DNA of 64,000 nucleotides from positions 1 through 64,000 of the forward strand of contig MU130359.1 in assembly GCA_015039465.1 (NCBI GenBank), written 5' to 3'. A model generated the notes under the pieces. The model was not told where the DNA came from, made no database searches, and saw only the letters and a list, made by a program, of their open reading frames with translations. Source of the stretch: Phlegmacium glaucopus. Lineage: Eukaryota > Basidiomycota > Agaricomycetes > Agaricales > Cortinariaceae. The position numbers were made by a program, and so were the translations under genes. Shown one piece after another: positions 11,538 through 22,681 of this stretch. Numbering within the stretch: the stretch's first letter is position 1; each line of letters starts with the position of its first letter.

Positions 11538-12690
11538 TCAGCGCGCAGGATTATTTGACAGAAGGTTCATGCGAGCCGGACTGAAATGCCAAGCGCCTGT
11601 AAACTCCAATACCTCAAGGTTGGGAAGAAAGCCTTGTGGGCAAGAAGCTGCAGAGGCACCTTCCGAGTCGCGTGCTGGCAGCGAAAACCTCAACGAAATT
11701 ATTAGCTTCTTCAGCGACTGCATTGGGCTCAGAAGGTCAACCCATCTTGTCAAATGCCGAAAATTGGCTTCAAGAACTGAAAATACTTGTATTTATTGGA
11801 GCTTTGGGTGAACGAACAGGGGATAGAAGCCATTGTGATGCCTGGATGTCCAATCGTAAATGAGTTCTACCAGAGAGGGACAATTTATATTGCCCAGAAT
11901 GGTAGTCATATTAGCATCTTGAAGATCAATAAATGGGTCCCAAATCTTGAGAATTTCGAGCCAAGTAAGGATGGGTACGCGGCATTGGATATTGCGTTCG
12001 CAATCGTCGTTGGATCATGACAAATTCACACCGTACTAGCCGTGGAGTGCGGTGTAGAATCTCCAAGCACTCATCAACATACAATCCATCCACATGAATG
12101 CGAGTTACGTTACACCACTGGATTCCAACTTGCGAGAGCAATGTATTGCAGAGGCATACTTCTTCTAGGAGCGAGGAATGACCCAGATGAAGCATTGGTG
12201 GAGATGGACATGACATGCTATAACTTAGTATAAGCAGTAAGTCGAAGAGATTTCAACTGTGGAGCACCATTGTCACCAGTGCCGAAATGGTGATAGACAT
12301 ATGGCGGGAGATCGAGGTTGAGAAGACGCCAGCGGGAGGCGTACAGGCTAAACAGAGGTATGAAATTTGAATCTTTAATTGCCGGGTCGAAAGAAACATA
12401 GATTGACAAGGAAAGTTGACCTGAGCAATCAAGTCATTCCTTTATCAATTCTGTTTGTGTCGTGAAACGGGTCGGGCGGCGGAGATATTTTGATTTACAT
12501 CGAAGACCAGAGTGTGGGCGATGACCATGCAATATTCCTCCAAGATTTGCAGACAGCTCCAAGAGTCAGCGGAACAGCTTCTTTGGAATCACGGGGGTTG
12601 TCGATGTGGAATTCCGGGAGGTACAAATTGAATATGTGTGAAATAATCTCCGGCGGGATACGTCGAAGGATAGGACTTTGAAGATGGTTG
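11538..12690 (-). pseudogene. Decayed F-box/leucine-rich-repeat gene
   Basis: On the minus strand an F-box-like start (ILRRIPPEIISHIFNLYLPE, then LGAVCKSWRNIAWSSPTLWSS at 12505-12675) is followed by SGQLSLSIYVSFDP and YASRWRLLNLDLPPYVYHHF (12230-12400), an LEEVCLCNTLL leucine repeat, CNVTRIHVDGL, and late leucine-rich pieces down to 11538. The order fits the F-box/LRR proteins common in mushrooms. Frame is lost after LWSS (TAA), a TGA sits where the family normally has Trp before LDxSGQL (about 12437), and a stop follows AYTKL. No intron choice I tried repairs these. Confidence 0.65.
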
Positions 12691-13464
12691 ATTCTCGTTC
12701 GCGCTTGGGATCGCTTGATATTGATTAGGGTATCGGGTTGGGCTAGGCGGATATATGGGTTACTGGTGGGATCTAATAGATCAAGCTCTCCACACTGGGC
12801 AGCAGAAACCTTGATCGATGATCGCTGTTAGGCAATGGTTGCTAAGTGAGTATATAGATGGTTGTAATCTCCTTTGTACTTCGCAGACCCTATATCTTGG
12901 CGCCGGCGTATCAGCCTAATAGATCACAACCGGAGTCTAAGACTCGACGCAGTCGCAGGATGACTTTTTTTTTGTCTACTGTAATTAACTAAAGAAAGGA
13001 ACTGTCAGACTCCATATTGAATGGGCATTTCACGAAGGTGATTTATGGCTGATTTTGGCTTGTTCTTTTTTTTGGATTCGCTTCCCATGAAAAGTTGAAT
13101 TGAAATCAAGTCAAAATCGACCTTAAAAAAGCGATGCAAGAGCTCAACGCTTGAGAGGCGAGACCGTTAAATAATATCATCCTGAATATCTATTCGGCAT
13201 ATTTCTTGCATTTTCTTCGTACTATCATTGCCGGGGCGTTCGTCACCCCCACCATTCCATTCCGCCCTTCGTCGATACATTCTGATACCAGCCACCACCA
13301 GAAAGCCCTATCGATACTCAGGGCTTATAATTTATTCTTGAAGAAAATCTGGGGGTTTCTGTGTTTTACAGTGCTTTCGGAAAGGATGAAAGTATTCCTA
13401 TTAACCCTCTTTTAATCAGCTAAAAAATATGATGATGATAATATTAACTTTTGCATCTTACTTC
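12691..13464. other. Spacer with the second copy of the shared upstream element
   Basis: Contains 12863-12929, the partner of 9876-9928. A 69-codon plus-strand frame at 13206 has no support. Otherwise AT-rich and featureless. Confidence 0.5.
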
Positions 13465-15859
13465 TTAATAGCACGTATACTTCCTTCTTCCCTTCAGGGG
13501 TACCCGAGCCCCAATCCCTAGCTCCCCAACCTTGCCTTTGCCCTCCGTCGCATCTCCGACCCATCCAGGAATCTCGTCGAGGACTTTTATTCGATCAGTT
13601 GTATCTGCCACACGAAACGGGATAGACTCCGCGATTGCAGCGCCAATGCGCATCATGGCGAAGGCATCAAGTTGGTCCGTCCAGCAGGGTGTCTGGGCAC
13701 TGTAGAGCGCCATTGCTACCAGGGAGAGCAGGTCCACGGCGAGCAACAGAGAAATGAGAATTATTCCAGCTCGAGAGATAGCAGGTACCACCGTATCAGC
13801 GCCTGCATCGTAAGATACTGCGAACGTAGGAAAGAGGGCGCCATGTTTCAGCAATGCCTCGTTCGCCAGGAAAGCGGCGGATTCAAATGCATTCTTGATC
13901 CGCTCACCATCGTAGTCGTCATCGTATAGCGTATTGATAAACTTCACAATTGTTTGCTGGATGCTATTGCCGTCGTTGGCGTTAATCCTGAGGACGCAGG
14001 GATCAAGCATGTTCCCGGCAATCGTAGTGATGTCAGATTGGCCCAAGAAATCGCCAAGCAGGCCGACGAGTGGTGCTTGGTCGATACATTCAAGGTATGG
14101 GGACTCCGTGACATTGTTGATGTCCACGGACTCCGTGATATTGTTGATGTAAATTTCTGGATTAGTGACGCGATCTGCGATGAAGGATCCACCGCCAAAC
14201 AGTGCAATCGCTGTAGTTAGTAAGGGGCCCCTGCTGGGGGGTCTAGCTCCGCCGGCGAGCGGGCTGCGGGACGTAAGATTATAATCTCTACCCTTGTCAG
14301 TTGTAGCTCTTCTTGCTTACTGAACCCACTCACCCGATTGGATGAAGATCATCAACTTGATGTATACAGTCGCGGTCCGAATCGCAGTAGTGACTTGGGT
14401 CATCATCAAGTAATGGTCCCGGCAATTGCCCATTCATATAGTTTGGCAATTCGAAGAATCCAACAGTGGTGTTCACAGTGATTTTGAAGAGACCTGTTGC
14501 GCCGTCCCGCACTGGCAGTGGCATGTCCATAACCGAAAGATTCAGGTACAGCTCCTCAGAGAAGTCCTGGCGCGTTCGTACTAGTTTCCATGGAGAATCT
14601 TGTTGATTTGCTGGCATACAAGCAATTAGATGCCATCCGTAGGACAGTACTAAACTGAGTGGACCCCCAAAATCATCAAGATACGTATTCGCATAGTTCA
14701 CATAAAAAGACCCTGGCAACGTGTCGCAGTTTTTAGGAAAGTCCGCTTCTGTAATCATTTCTCTTGTTGCAGACGAATTGATTCGAGGGAGGAATTGACG
14801 GACGAGACCGGTATTGTACCCTGAAGGCAGTTGGGCAAGAAACGGCTGCGGAAGCAAGGACATGTTTGCTAAAGTGATGCCACCAAGGGCACAAGGCCCT
14901 GACTGAGTGTCATTGCTGCATTTGATCGCACTACCAGTCCAAAGGCAACTCTGCACATCTGTGCTGGAAGTATATGTTAAAGCAGAGCGGACCAGCACTG
15001 GCAATATATCCACTTGAGGAAATGAAGCATTGAACAGATCCAAGATGTCAGTCAGTCTGGCGACAGTGCCTGGTGATGTTGGGATTTTGATCGTTCGTGA
15101 TGTCAGAAAGATTGACTGTAGCGGTGAAATAATGCCACCTATGCAATGCACAAGCAATTACTAGTAGAATATGGACTGCCAGATATTACATACCAAGAAT
15201 ATTGAGTAGGATTGCAAAAAAGAGGAAAGAAGATCCATATCGCTTGAAACCACCACTGAACAGGAGCTTGGCATACAATTTGGGCTCTGTCCAACCCTTG
15301 TCCGCCAAAGCCATGGCTTGGCGCAAGGACAAGCCACTCTGGCGCTGAATGAAGACAACGGCAGCCTTCGAGCAAACTGCTGAGGTCAAGGGAATCGCCA
15401 AGACAGTGACGATGGACTGTATGACTCGGGCAACGCGGAACCACCACTGGTTCTCTACGAACAGCGAATGGATCTTCTGGCCGTTACCTTTGCCGTAAGC
15501 ACGCAACGAAATATCTGCATGGGAATTTATATTGTAACATAGGACTGATTGATGACTACATACATACCATAATGGTCCGTCGTAATGGGCCTATAGCTTA
15601 GAATGCAGGTAAGGGCCCAGGCGAATATTGCAAGCGCTGTATATCCCAGTACGAGCTTAGGAATATACGCGGAGCGATGGAGTGTCGTATAGGGAACAGC
15701 GACCAATTTCGTGCCTTCTTCTACCGGTGATGCAAGCGTTGTGGATGATAGAGATACTGTTTCATTTGGGTATGATAGTTGCGTTATATCTTTGTTGTTA
15801 TTATTGGGTTCTATATGAGAGATACTTGCTGGTCGACTATCATGGAGACCTGGAGACAT
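13465..15859 (-). CDS. Four-exon membrane protein of unknown function, 727 aa
   Basis: Minus-strand exons 15568-15859, 15194-15514, 14334-15138 and 13465-14230 sum to 2184 nt in phase (donors GTATGT, GTATGT, GTGAGT). The last acceptor was chosen at CAGCAG because only it keeps frame. Helices are visible near residues 65-90 (VLGYTALAIFAWALTCILSY), 120-145 (VIQSIVTVLAIPLTSAVCSK), 185-205 (FLFFAILLNILGGIISP) and near the C-terminus (AGIILISLLLAVDLLSLVAM). The long part between helices three and four is Cys- and N-glycosylation-motif-rich (NxS/T many times), so it probably lies outside the cell or in a lumen. A tandem NNITESVDINNVTES duplication sits in it. I do not recognise a named family. The start is the ATG at 15859. 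An upstream in-frame ATG at 16063 lies in repeat sequence and was rejected. Confidence 0.75.
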
Positions 15860-15952
15860 TGAGGGAACAGAATCGACAGCTGTGGAATGATTACGAGTCC
15901 CATTTATGGGATTCGTTCTTTTACAGCTGGTTCGGAAAACCGTCGAGGTTTT

Positions 15953-16541
15953 TTTGTTGTTTTTTTTTTGTTGATGGCCCAGACAAAAACGCGTCCCAAT
16001 TTGGAGCGCAGATCTAGAGTCATATGGCCAAATTATATGCGGCGACGACAACAGTGTCCGCATGATTCACAATGCAAGTTTCAGTTTCTGTTGATTTCCA
16101 TCTACATATCACAGTCTTTTAATTACTATGAGTCAACTCCGGACAAATTTTAGGGTACTGATATGCTATAATATGGCGTAGTCTGTTCAATGACTCAATA
16201 TCTGATAAGCGGCTCCCTCTCTGATTACTTTTTTCTTTGCTGTATGTTATTTTGGACTTTTATAAAATAATAATGATAATTTTTGTAAAATATCTCTCGG
16301 TTAGGCAGTCTTGACCCAGAAACAACCGCTCTCTTATTATGGATGAAGCGCTTGTACTTTTCGGGCTGCTATCAAGAAAGTGGGGTGGAAATCTTGAAGG
16401 GGATGATTAGGTTTTTTTTTTTACTTGTAGATGATAGGATACACACTCGCAGACCGGCTTGCCGTCGCCGTGGCCATATGACTCTGCGGCGTCTGCGCTC
16501 ATTAGGTCTGGGCCATCAACAAAAAAAGAACAACAAAAAAA
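15953..16541. repeat. Inverted repeat, arms about 80-90 bp, flanking a divergent promoter region
   Basis: The left arm 15953-16044 read on the minus strand and the right arm 16463-16541 read on the plus strand share, in order, GTCGCCG, GGCCATATGACTCT, TCTGCGCTC, GTCTGGGCCATCAACAAAA and an AACAACAAAAAAA run. Identity is high in blocks with small indels. The arms enclose about 420 bp without a gene and sit upstream of two divergent genes (15859 minus, 16720 plus). Confidence 0.75.
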
Positions 16542-16719
16542 ACTTGTTCAGAAATGATATGCCGGCACGGCAAGCGGCAAGTCCTTGGGGCCGAGGTCAC
16601 GGGACCAAGCCCTTTCTGGGTGATGAACCCTGATTATTGGTTGACTCTTCACCAAAAAGCCAGCGCATTGCAGCGAAAACTGCAAGAAACCCATCCGCAC
16701 CGACCTATTCCCCAATTTT

Positions 16720-19700
16720 ATGCTCAATAGTGAATATAAACTATCCAAATCATCAGTTCAGTCCCAACAACTTGTTAAACCTTACCAAAAACAACCCAAT
16801 AACCATGGAATTCACTATCCCATCCTTATCTTCGTCCCATCTGAGACCCTCACAGCTATCACTTCCTATCTCGACCCCCCGTCTCTCTCTGCTCTTGCTG
16901 CAGTCAATATCTACCTCAATGAACACGTAAAGGACGATAATACTTGGCGAAGGGCCTTTTTCTATCAGTTTTTAGGCGTAGGCCCTGAAAACGACCTCGA
17001 TGATAATAAAGCTCTCCTCTTAAGACGCACACAAGGTTCTTGGCGTGACGAATTCACGGTTCGCTATAAATTGAAAAGGTTTTTATTTCACTCTCTCTCT
17101 TGAAATATGCCTCTAACTCTTGTATAGACGTTGGGAACGTTCTCGAAATACTGTCACCACGCATGTCCCAGTCAACTCACCCATTTCTAGCATGCACGTC
17201 ATGCCATCTCGTGCCTTGTTGACGTCTTCAATCCAATACGGCATTGTTGCTCGTTCTCTCCCTCTCACAGGAAGAATCCTCCCTGGCTACTTAGACACAT
17301 CGGGAGGTGCCCGTGTGGGTCTTGGCATCGGCAACCCCAACGCCGAATTTACCCCAGATATCTCCGCTTGTGCCATCTCTTCCGATGGTGGTGCAGCCAA
17401 GATCGTCTGGGGTACAAGAGTCGGTGACGTCCTTTTCATGAATGCTCCTAGAGCTATGGATGGCGGCAGAAGAAATGCAGCAGATGTTCAGAAGTGTAAT
17501 ATTGTTGATGAGCATGATGGTTCCGTTCTTGATGCTCAGTGGGTCGTCAATGCTCCGAGCGCCGCTTCGGGATGGGCAGTCGTCACTGCTAGCACCGATG
17601 GGAGAATCAAGTTATGGGATGCCAAGACCGCTGTATGTCAATGGACATCGCAGAGGAAATCTAATGCAATCATCCCCGATCCATGTCTCAAAGTGACTGC
17701 CACTCAAACAGGAGTTCATGGTGACTGTATCGCAGCTGTAATGAAAAGTGGCGAGATCCACGTGTGGACGGGCTTCACTCTGGGTTCTGCAGTCATATAT
17801 GAGGAAGCCTCTATCAGGGAAACCATCATCGAATGTCCGATGTGTACTTCTACTCCAGGATACGATCCACAAGCGACACATGCGGTAATCGCTCTACACA
17901 TTGATCCTAATCCCACCACTGCATCGCCTACTCTCTTGGTTGCGTATGAAGGCGATCCTCTCTTCTACCGTGTCCGAGTTGGTGAGAAAGATGCCGATAC
18001 CGATATCACCACCTTCGGGGACCCTTTCTTCGGCTCTACCTCCATCGTAGTACCTTATTTCCGGGGCGCAGCAGAGCAAGCTAGCTTCGTTCTTGTAGGC
18101 GACCACCTCGGATGGGTCAGCTTATATGCCTGGGACGCTGATAACCCTTCTCTCTCTGTCTCAAATCCTATTTTTACCTCGAGATCAATAGACTTCAAAT
18201 CAAACGCCAGTCCTAGCACCCTCACCACCACTCAACCTATCCGTAAATTCGAAGCCCACCCCGACAGCACATCCATCACTGCTCTGACCTGGTCTCCTCA
18301 TACTTTAATCACCGGTTCGGCTAGAGGCACTACCCATGTTTTTGATGCGCTCAGTTTCAAACATATGAGGTCTTTTGCATCACCGATTCCTAAGACAAGG
18401 GGGAGACATCAAGGGGCTGAGGCAGCAGCGGAGAGGGATAGGCGGAAAGTGAAACAAATTATTGTTGGTACTGGGCCTAGTACCGCCACGCCCAGCTTTA
18501 CTTCTGGCGGCAATTCGAAAGATAAAGCTTTTATGGAAGAAGATAGAGATCTCGTCTTCATCAGTGTTGGAGATCGGGTCATGGCTTGGAAAGCGGGTCC
18601 AGTACCTAAACATGTCCATGGAGGTGTTAGAGCGAGACATACAGGTGGAGCGTTAGGCGTTGGCAGAAAGAAGAGACTTGGGTATGTGAAATATTTAGGT
18701 ATGTGTTTTTTTTCCCTTTCTACTATTGTTTTTGCTATTATTGTGGATTAATGTTTACCTTTTTTTTTCTGGCCCCCGTGAATAGAACAACTAGAAGTGA
18801 ACCAAACGATTTTGGAATCACGGCAAGATCATCATCAACTCTTGTTAGAGGAGTCGAAACACAAGACATCCAACCCATCCAACCTATCTAGCTCTTCCGA
18901 ATATGCTCGAGAAAGGGAAAGAGAACAAAGGGAACGACTGGAACACCTAGGTTTAAGTGAAGTAGAAGCGGTGGAATATGTGTTGATGCTTAGTCGAGAT
19001 GAAGCAAATGCCAATGCTAGGGCTGAAGGCGGCTCTGGGGCTAGTACTTCCGAAACACCAGTTGAAGAAGACCAAGGGATGTTTGAAGGTGATTTCGGCA
19101 CTGAGCATAATACCGATAACGATGAAGAGGATGACTACAGTCGAAGTTTTACTCAATCCACTGTCAGCGGCAGTAGAAGGTCAAGCACCAGTTCGGCTTC
19201 TACACCTACAGCGTGGTCTTCGTCTTCGTTATCTTCATCATCAGCGTCACTCTCAAGTCGCTCAAGCCATTCCAACTTAACCACTATGACCAGGACTACT
19301 ACTACCATTGGGTCAATGCGTCGTTCTATCCCACGTCCTATTCCATCCTCTTCAAACGAAAAAATACAAGTGTCACCGCCTTTCAAGGCGGAACCTATGG
19401 AAGCGGGACAGGAGTGGTTGGTTGATTATAATGCTGTTGGTTCAACATCGCGAGATGCCAATACAAGCTTGGGAGAGGGTGTGGAAGCGCATATATTCCC
19501 TCCTATCGTTCCTGGTAGAAGTGAGAATGCAGGAAATGAAGCGCAAGGACTCAGGAAGGAAGACAGCGAGAAGGACAAGGAGACAAATGTTTCGAAAGGG
19601 AAGAAGAAGAAAAGGAACAGGAAAGATAACCTTGAAGATATGCGCAAGGACAAGGCACCAACAGCAACGACTTCGCCAGCTTCCTCATCCACTTCAGCCT

Positions 19701-20023
19701 CCGCCTCAGCCTCGCCTTGGAGTATCCCCTCATCTACTGGACAAAACTACGGACAGAGAAGATCAATCATTTCATCTCCATCAACGTCTGCCTCTGTCTC
19801 AGTCCCTGCTAGCACCCCGCCGAGAAACGCATGGACCAGTGGTGGGCCTAGTCTGTCAGCTAGGATATCACCACCTACCCCTTCTCTACAATCACACCGT
19901 TACCAGCAACAGCCGGGCGGGAGACGTGCTGTATCGAATTCTAATAGGGATATGGATGAAGATCTCAAGTTTGCTATCGAGTTGAGTTTGGTTGAGGCGA
20001 GGAGTCGTGGAGAGGATGTTTAA
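16720..20023 (+). CDS. F-box/WD40 protein with C-terminal ubiquitin-interacting motifs (Ufo1-like), 1055 aa
   Basis: Exons 16720-17078, 17128-18698 and 18786-20023 join in frame. Residues about 38-75 form an F-box (FVPSETLTAITSYLDPPSLS with a following WRRAF). WD40-type repeats follow (ASTDGRIKLWDAKT, MKSGEIHVWTG, GSARGTTHVFD). After a Ser-rich, Lys-rich disordered region the chain ends in DEDLKFAIELSLVEARSRGE, a good UIM; a weaker one (SEVEAVEYVLMLSRDEA) lies near residue 705. F-box plus WD40 plus UIM is the layout of yeast Ufo1, an SCF substrate receptor. So the likely role is picking substrates for Cul1-based ubiquitination in nucleus or cytosol. The start is uncertain: 16720 is the only in-frame ATG upstream of the F-box, while an out-of-frame ATG at 16805 is closer. 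A broken copy lies at 5868-7135. Confidence 0.85.
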
Positions 20024-20485
20024 GGCATGCAAGTATGCGTGTGAAGCGAGCGCGTGAAGCTTTGAAGCTTCATTGAAGGTTTGGATGAAGCTTTTCGATG
20101 AGATAGCAAAATGGTGTAGGTTGGTTGATTGCCTTTCACTTGGTGAACATTGCAAACCAAGCCGTTTTTGTCTCGGATGGTTGGTTTGGTACAGCTTTAT
20201 TTTTCTGGTTCTTTTATATCCTCTTTTTTTTCGCTAGATGCGTTAGATTTCCGATTCTTGGTTCGTTTTTTCTCTGCTTTCCCTATTGGACATAAAAAAT
20301 CCCCATCGTGATGCTAACATAACAAAAACATTTGATACCTGTTTCTTTACTCTCTTACGTTCTTGGCTGCATGATGACTGCGTTAAATAATTGTTCGATA
20401 TGATATTTTTGTGTTAGACTCGGGTTATGTATCCTCTAAGCGCCAAGGTGCCCAAGAGCACTGAGGAATCTTTACTCTGATAATT
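20024..20485. other. Convergent 3' flanks, no gene seen
   Basis: This AT-rich spacer lies between two converging genes (16720 plus, 20486 minus). Several T-runs at 20200-20280 could serve as polyadenylation surroundings. Confidence 0.5.
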
Positions 20486-21265
20486 TTACACGATTCTTCG
20501 ATCTGTCATTGTTCGAACGATACATCCCACTCCTGCAACTTCGGTTAACTGTGGATAAGTAGCATTTAGCATCAAGCTTTTTCGCAAACCAAACTGCTCT
20601 CTCTCTCACCTTCTCATGCCAACCTAATAACACACTACCGCTGATATCTCCCCAGCCAGGCATAGCCATCCCCTTGTAAAGGTACTTCATGAGCGTGTCT
20701 TGCGTGTCTAGCGAGAGAACCTTGATCACTCCTGAGATTTCGGTTGATTTGGTGGTGTTTAAGATCGTCAGGAGGGTTTGGAGGGTGATAAGCTTTTGTT
20801 TCATTCAATATGGGGGGTCACGATGGGAAGGGAGGCGATGGATATTATTGAATATTATGTGTAAGTATGGGGTGCAAAAGGTAATTTATATAAGAGGCAT
20901 ACCTTGGCTTCGTCGACATTAGGACCGTAAGGTGCATTCTCCAAGATAGTCATCAAAGCGCCTGAGATATCATTTCTATACAAAAGAAAGTCCAGTTTTC
21001 AGTCCAGTTCAAAAACGCAATTCCAAGTCAAAAGTCCATAATAAAGACGATCCAAGATATACAAGCGTATGTGTTCGGGGGTATGGGAGTTAAAAAGGGA
21101 CAAAACACGTTACCTCGCTAGACAACTTCGGACTGCGATTTGTCTCTGCTTCGCACCCTCCAGTACTTCCGCAGGATCTCGCGGGTCGGCTTCGTATAAC
21201 TCAGAGTCTTGAAGAACGTCTTCGTCGTATATGTCAATGTCGATCTTTCGAAATGCGGCATTCAT
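20486..21265 (-). CDS. ARPC5: Actin-related protein 2/3 complex subunit 5 (p16-Arc)
   Basis: Minus-strand exons 21114-21265, 20903-20975, 20610-20792 and 20486-20548 give 156 aa, close to the usual 150. Hallmarks are FRKIDIDIYDED at the N-terminus, the DPRDPAEVLEGAKQRQIAVR stretch, ISGALMTILENAPYG, the STEISGVIKVLSLDTQDTLM stretch with KYLYKGMA after it, and a C-terminal VGCIVRTMTDRRIV. The protein is the smallest structural subunit of Arp2/3, which nucleates branched actin at cortical patches for endocytosis and tip growth. Intron phases all agree. The gene lies tandem to the Rheb gene, separated by 349 bp. Confidence 0.95.
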
Positions 21266-21614
21266 TGTTGTAGATTAGGGATTGAGTCGAAAGTTATTTT
21301 GAAGGTCGCAAGGACCTTCCTGTTTTGGACAACTTCATTGGCTCAACGTCAGCTTTGTTCAATTTGCAAGTCCTTAAACCTGTAAACAATTTACAGGGCA
21401 GGCGGAAGAGAGCTCAAATCTATAGATATTCTGTATCTACCTATCAACCCCTACAACCATAGCCTAAAGGAAAGTCGGCATAGCAAAAAAACCGGTACTA
21501 AACAGAAGCAAAAAGGAAGGGAAACAAACATACATATACGCCTGATAGCTGGGTCTCGGAAGAAAAGAAGAAAGAAAAAAAAAATCAAATGATAACTTAA
21601 CAATAAAAGTTCTA
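21266..21614. other. Spacer/promoter of the ARPC5 gene
   Basis: 349 bp between two minus-strand genes. No ORF or structured element is seen apart from an A-run at 21572-21586. Confidence 0.4.
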
Positions 21615-22461
21615 TTACATGATCAAACAAGACCTTGAAGGTGGTTCAACTTGATTGGGTGCAGTGTTCTTCTCTATCTCTGCTAGACAGAGGTCAAAGA
21701 CTTTGCCTAGGAGGAACGTCAACACCCGACTTTTTAAGAAAAAGGATTGGATACGCAACTGATATTTGTACCATTCTTCGCACTTGTTTCTATCCACGCG
21801 CAATCATTCTCCTTTGCCAATTTTTCCCCGTCAGTAGAATCAACTTGACGGCTAATAACCACAGGTCAATACTCCGATGATATCCCGTAAGTTTTTTTTT
21901 TTTTAATTACGTACGATATGGACAAATCACTCTTGGAGCCCACTATGACGCAGGGAATCTTGGTTACTCCACAGAAATCTACGATTTTATCGTATACCAC
22001 TTGTATCATGTTGAAAGAGTTTTTGGATGTTATAGAGTAGACGAGGATGTAGCCGTGTATCCCGATAGCGTATTGAGAGTTTATTGGCGAGTATTCGTCC
22101 TGGTTATTATTTCATCAGATAACGGCTCCAAAGGTACCCAAAACGTACCTGTCCAGCAGTATCTATGATATGGCAGTCATATTCAACTCCCTTGTAAACG
22201 ACGTTCTTCATAAAGGTGGATTCGATTGTAGGATAATACGAGTCGACAAAATGGTTCTAGAAATGCTTTGAGACGAACTCTGGTTGAAGAAAACATGAAT
22301 AGTCAAGACTATACCTCGATAAACTGCTTAACAAGCGACGATTTCCCTAGAAAGATAGCAAGTTTGTCAATGATGGCTGAGAGCTTGTCGTCGCCCTGAA
22401 ACCCACCAACAGATCGTGAGCCCAAGACAGCAATCTTTCGTTTCTTCAGTGTGTTGGACAT
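21615..22461 (-). CDS. RHB1: Rheb-type small GTPase (Rhb1), 183 aa
   Basis: Six minus-strand exons (22407-22461, 22315-22346, 22149-22256, 21915-22099, 21772-21851, 21615-21706) give 183 aa. P-loop GSRSVGKSS has the Arg in place of Gly that marks Rheb. The effector loop is YYPTIESTF, then DTAGQDEYSPIN, GIHGYILVYSI, and the G5 region ETSAK. The C-terminus is CLIM, a CaaX box for farnesylation. Rheb activates TORC1 or basic amino-acid uptake control at endomembranes. The G4 motif reads GSKSDL where NKxD is usual, so the base-reading Asn is Ser. The codons are unambiguous, and nucleotide affinity may differ. Exon 2 is only 32 nt. Confidence 0.93.
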
Positions 22462-22681
22462 CGTAGATAGAAGATAAGAGGTTGGCAGGGACTCTAGGGT
22501 CTATGTAATAGAGACTAACCGTCACTAATTTATGTAATGATGATTAAATAATTACATACATATGTACGTTATGCATGTCAGGGTCAAACTCTGATTATCT
22601 ACAATTCCATTCTAATTTCTAGAATAGAATGTATCATCAAGTAAAATAGTACTCGTGCTATATCAAAGCTCTGCTACCCCT

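Noticed and set aside
13206..13415. 69-codon plus-strand frame
   Set aside because: No domain, no conservation signal and no splice partner.
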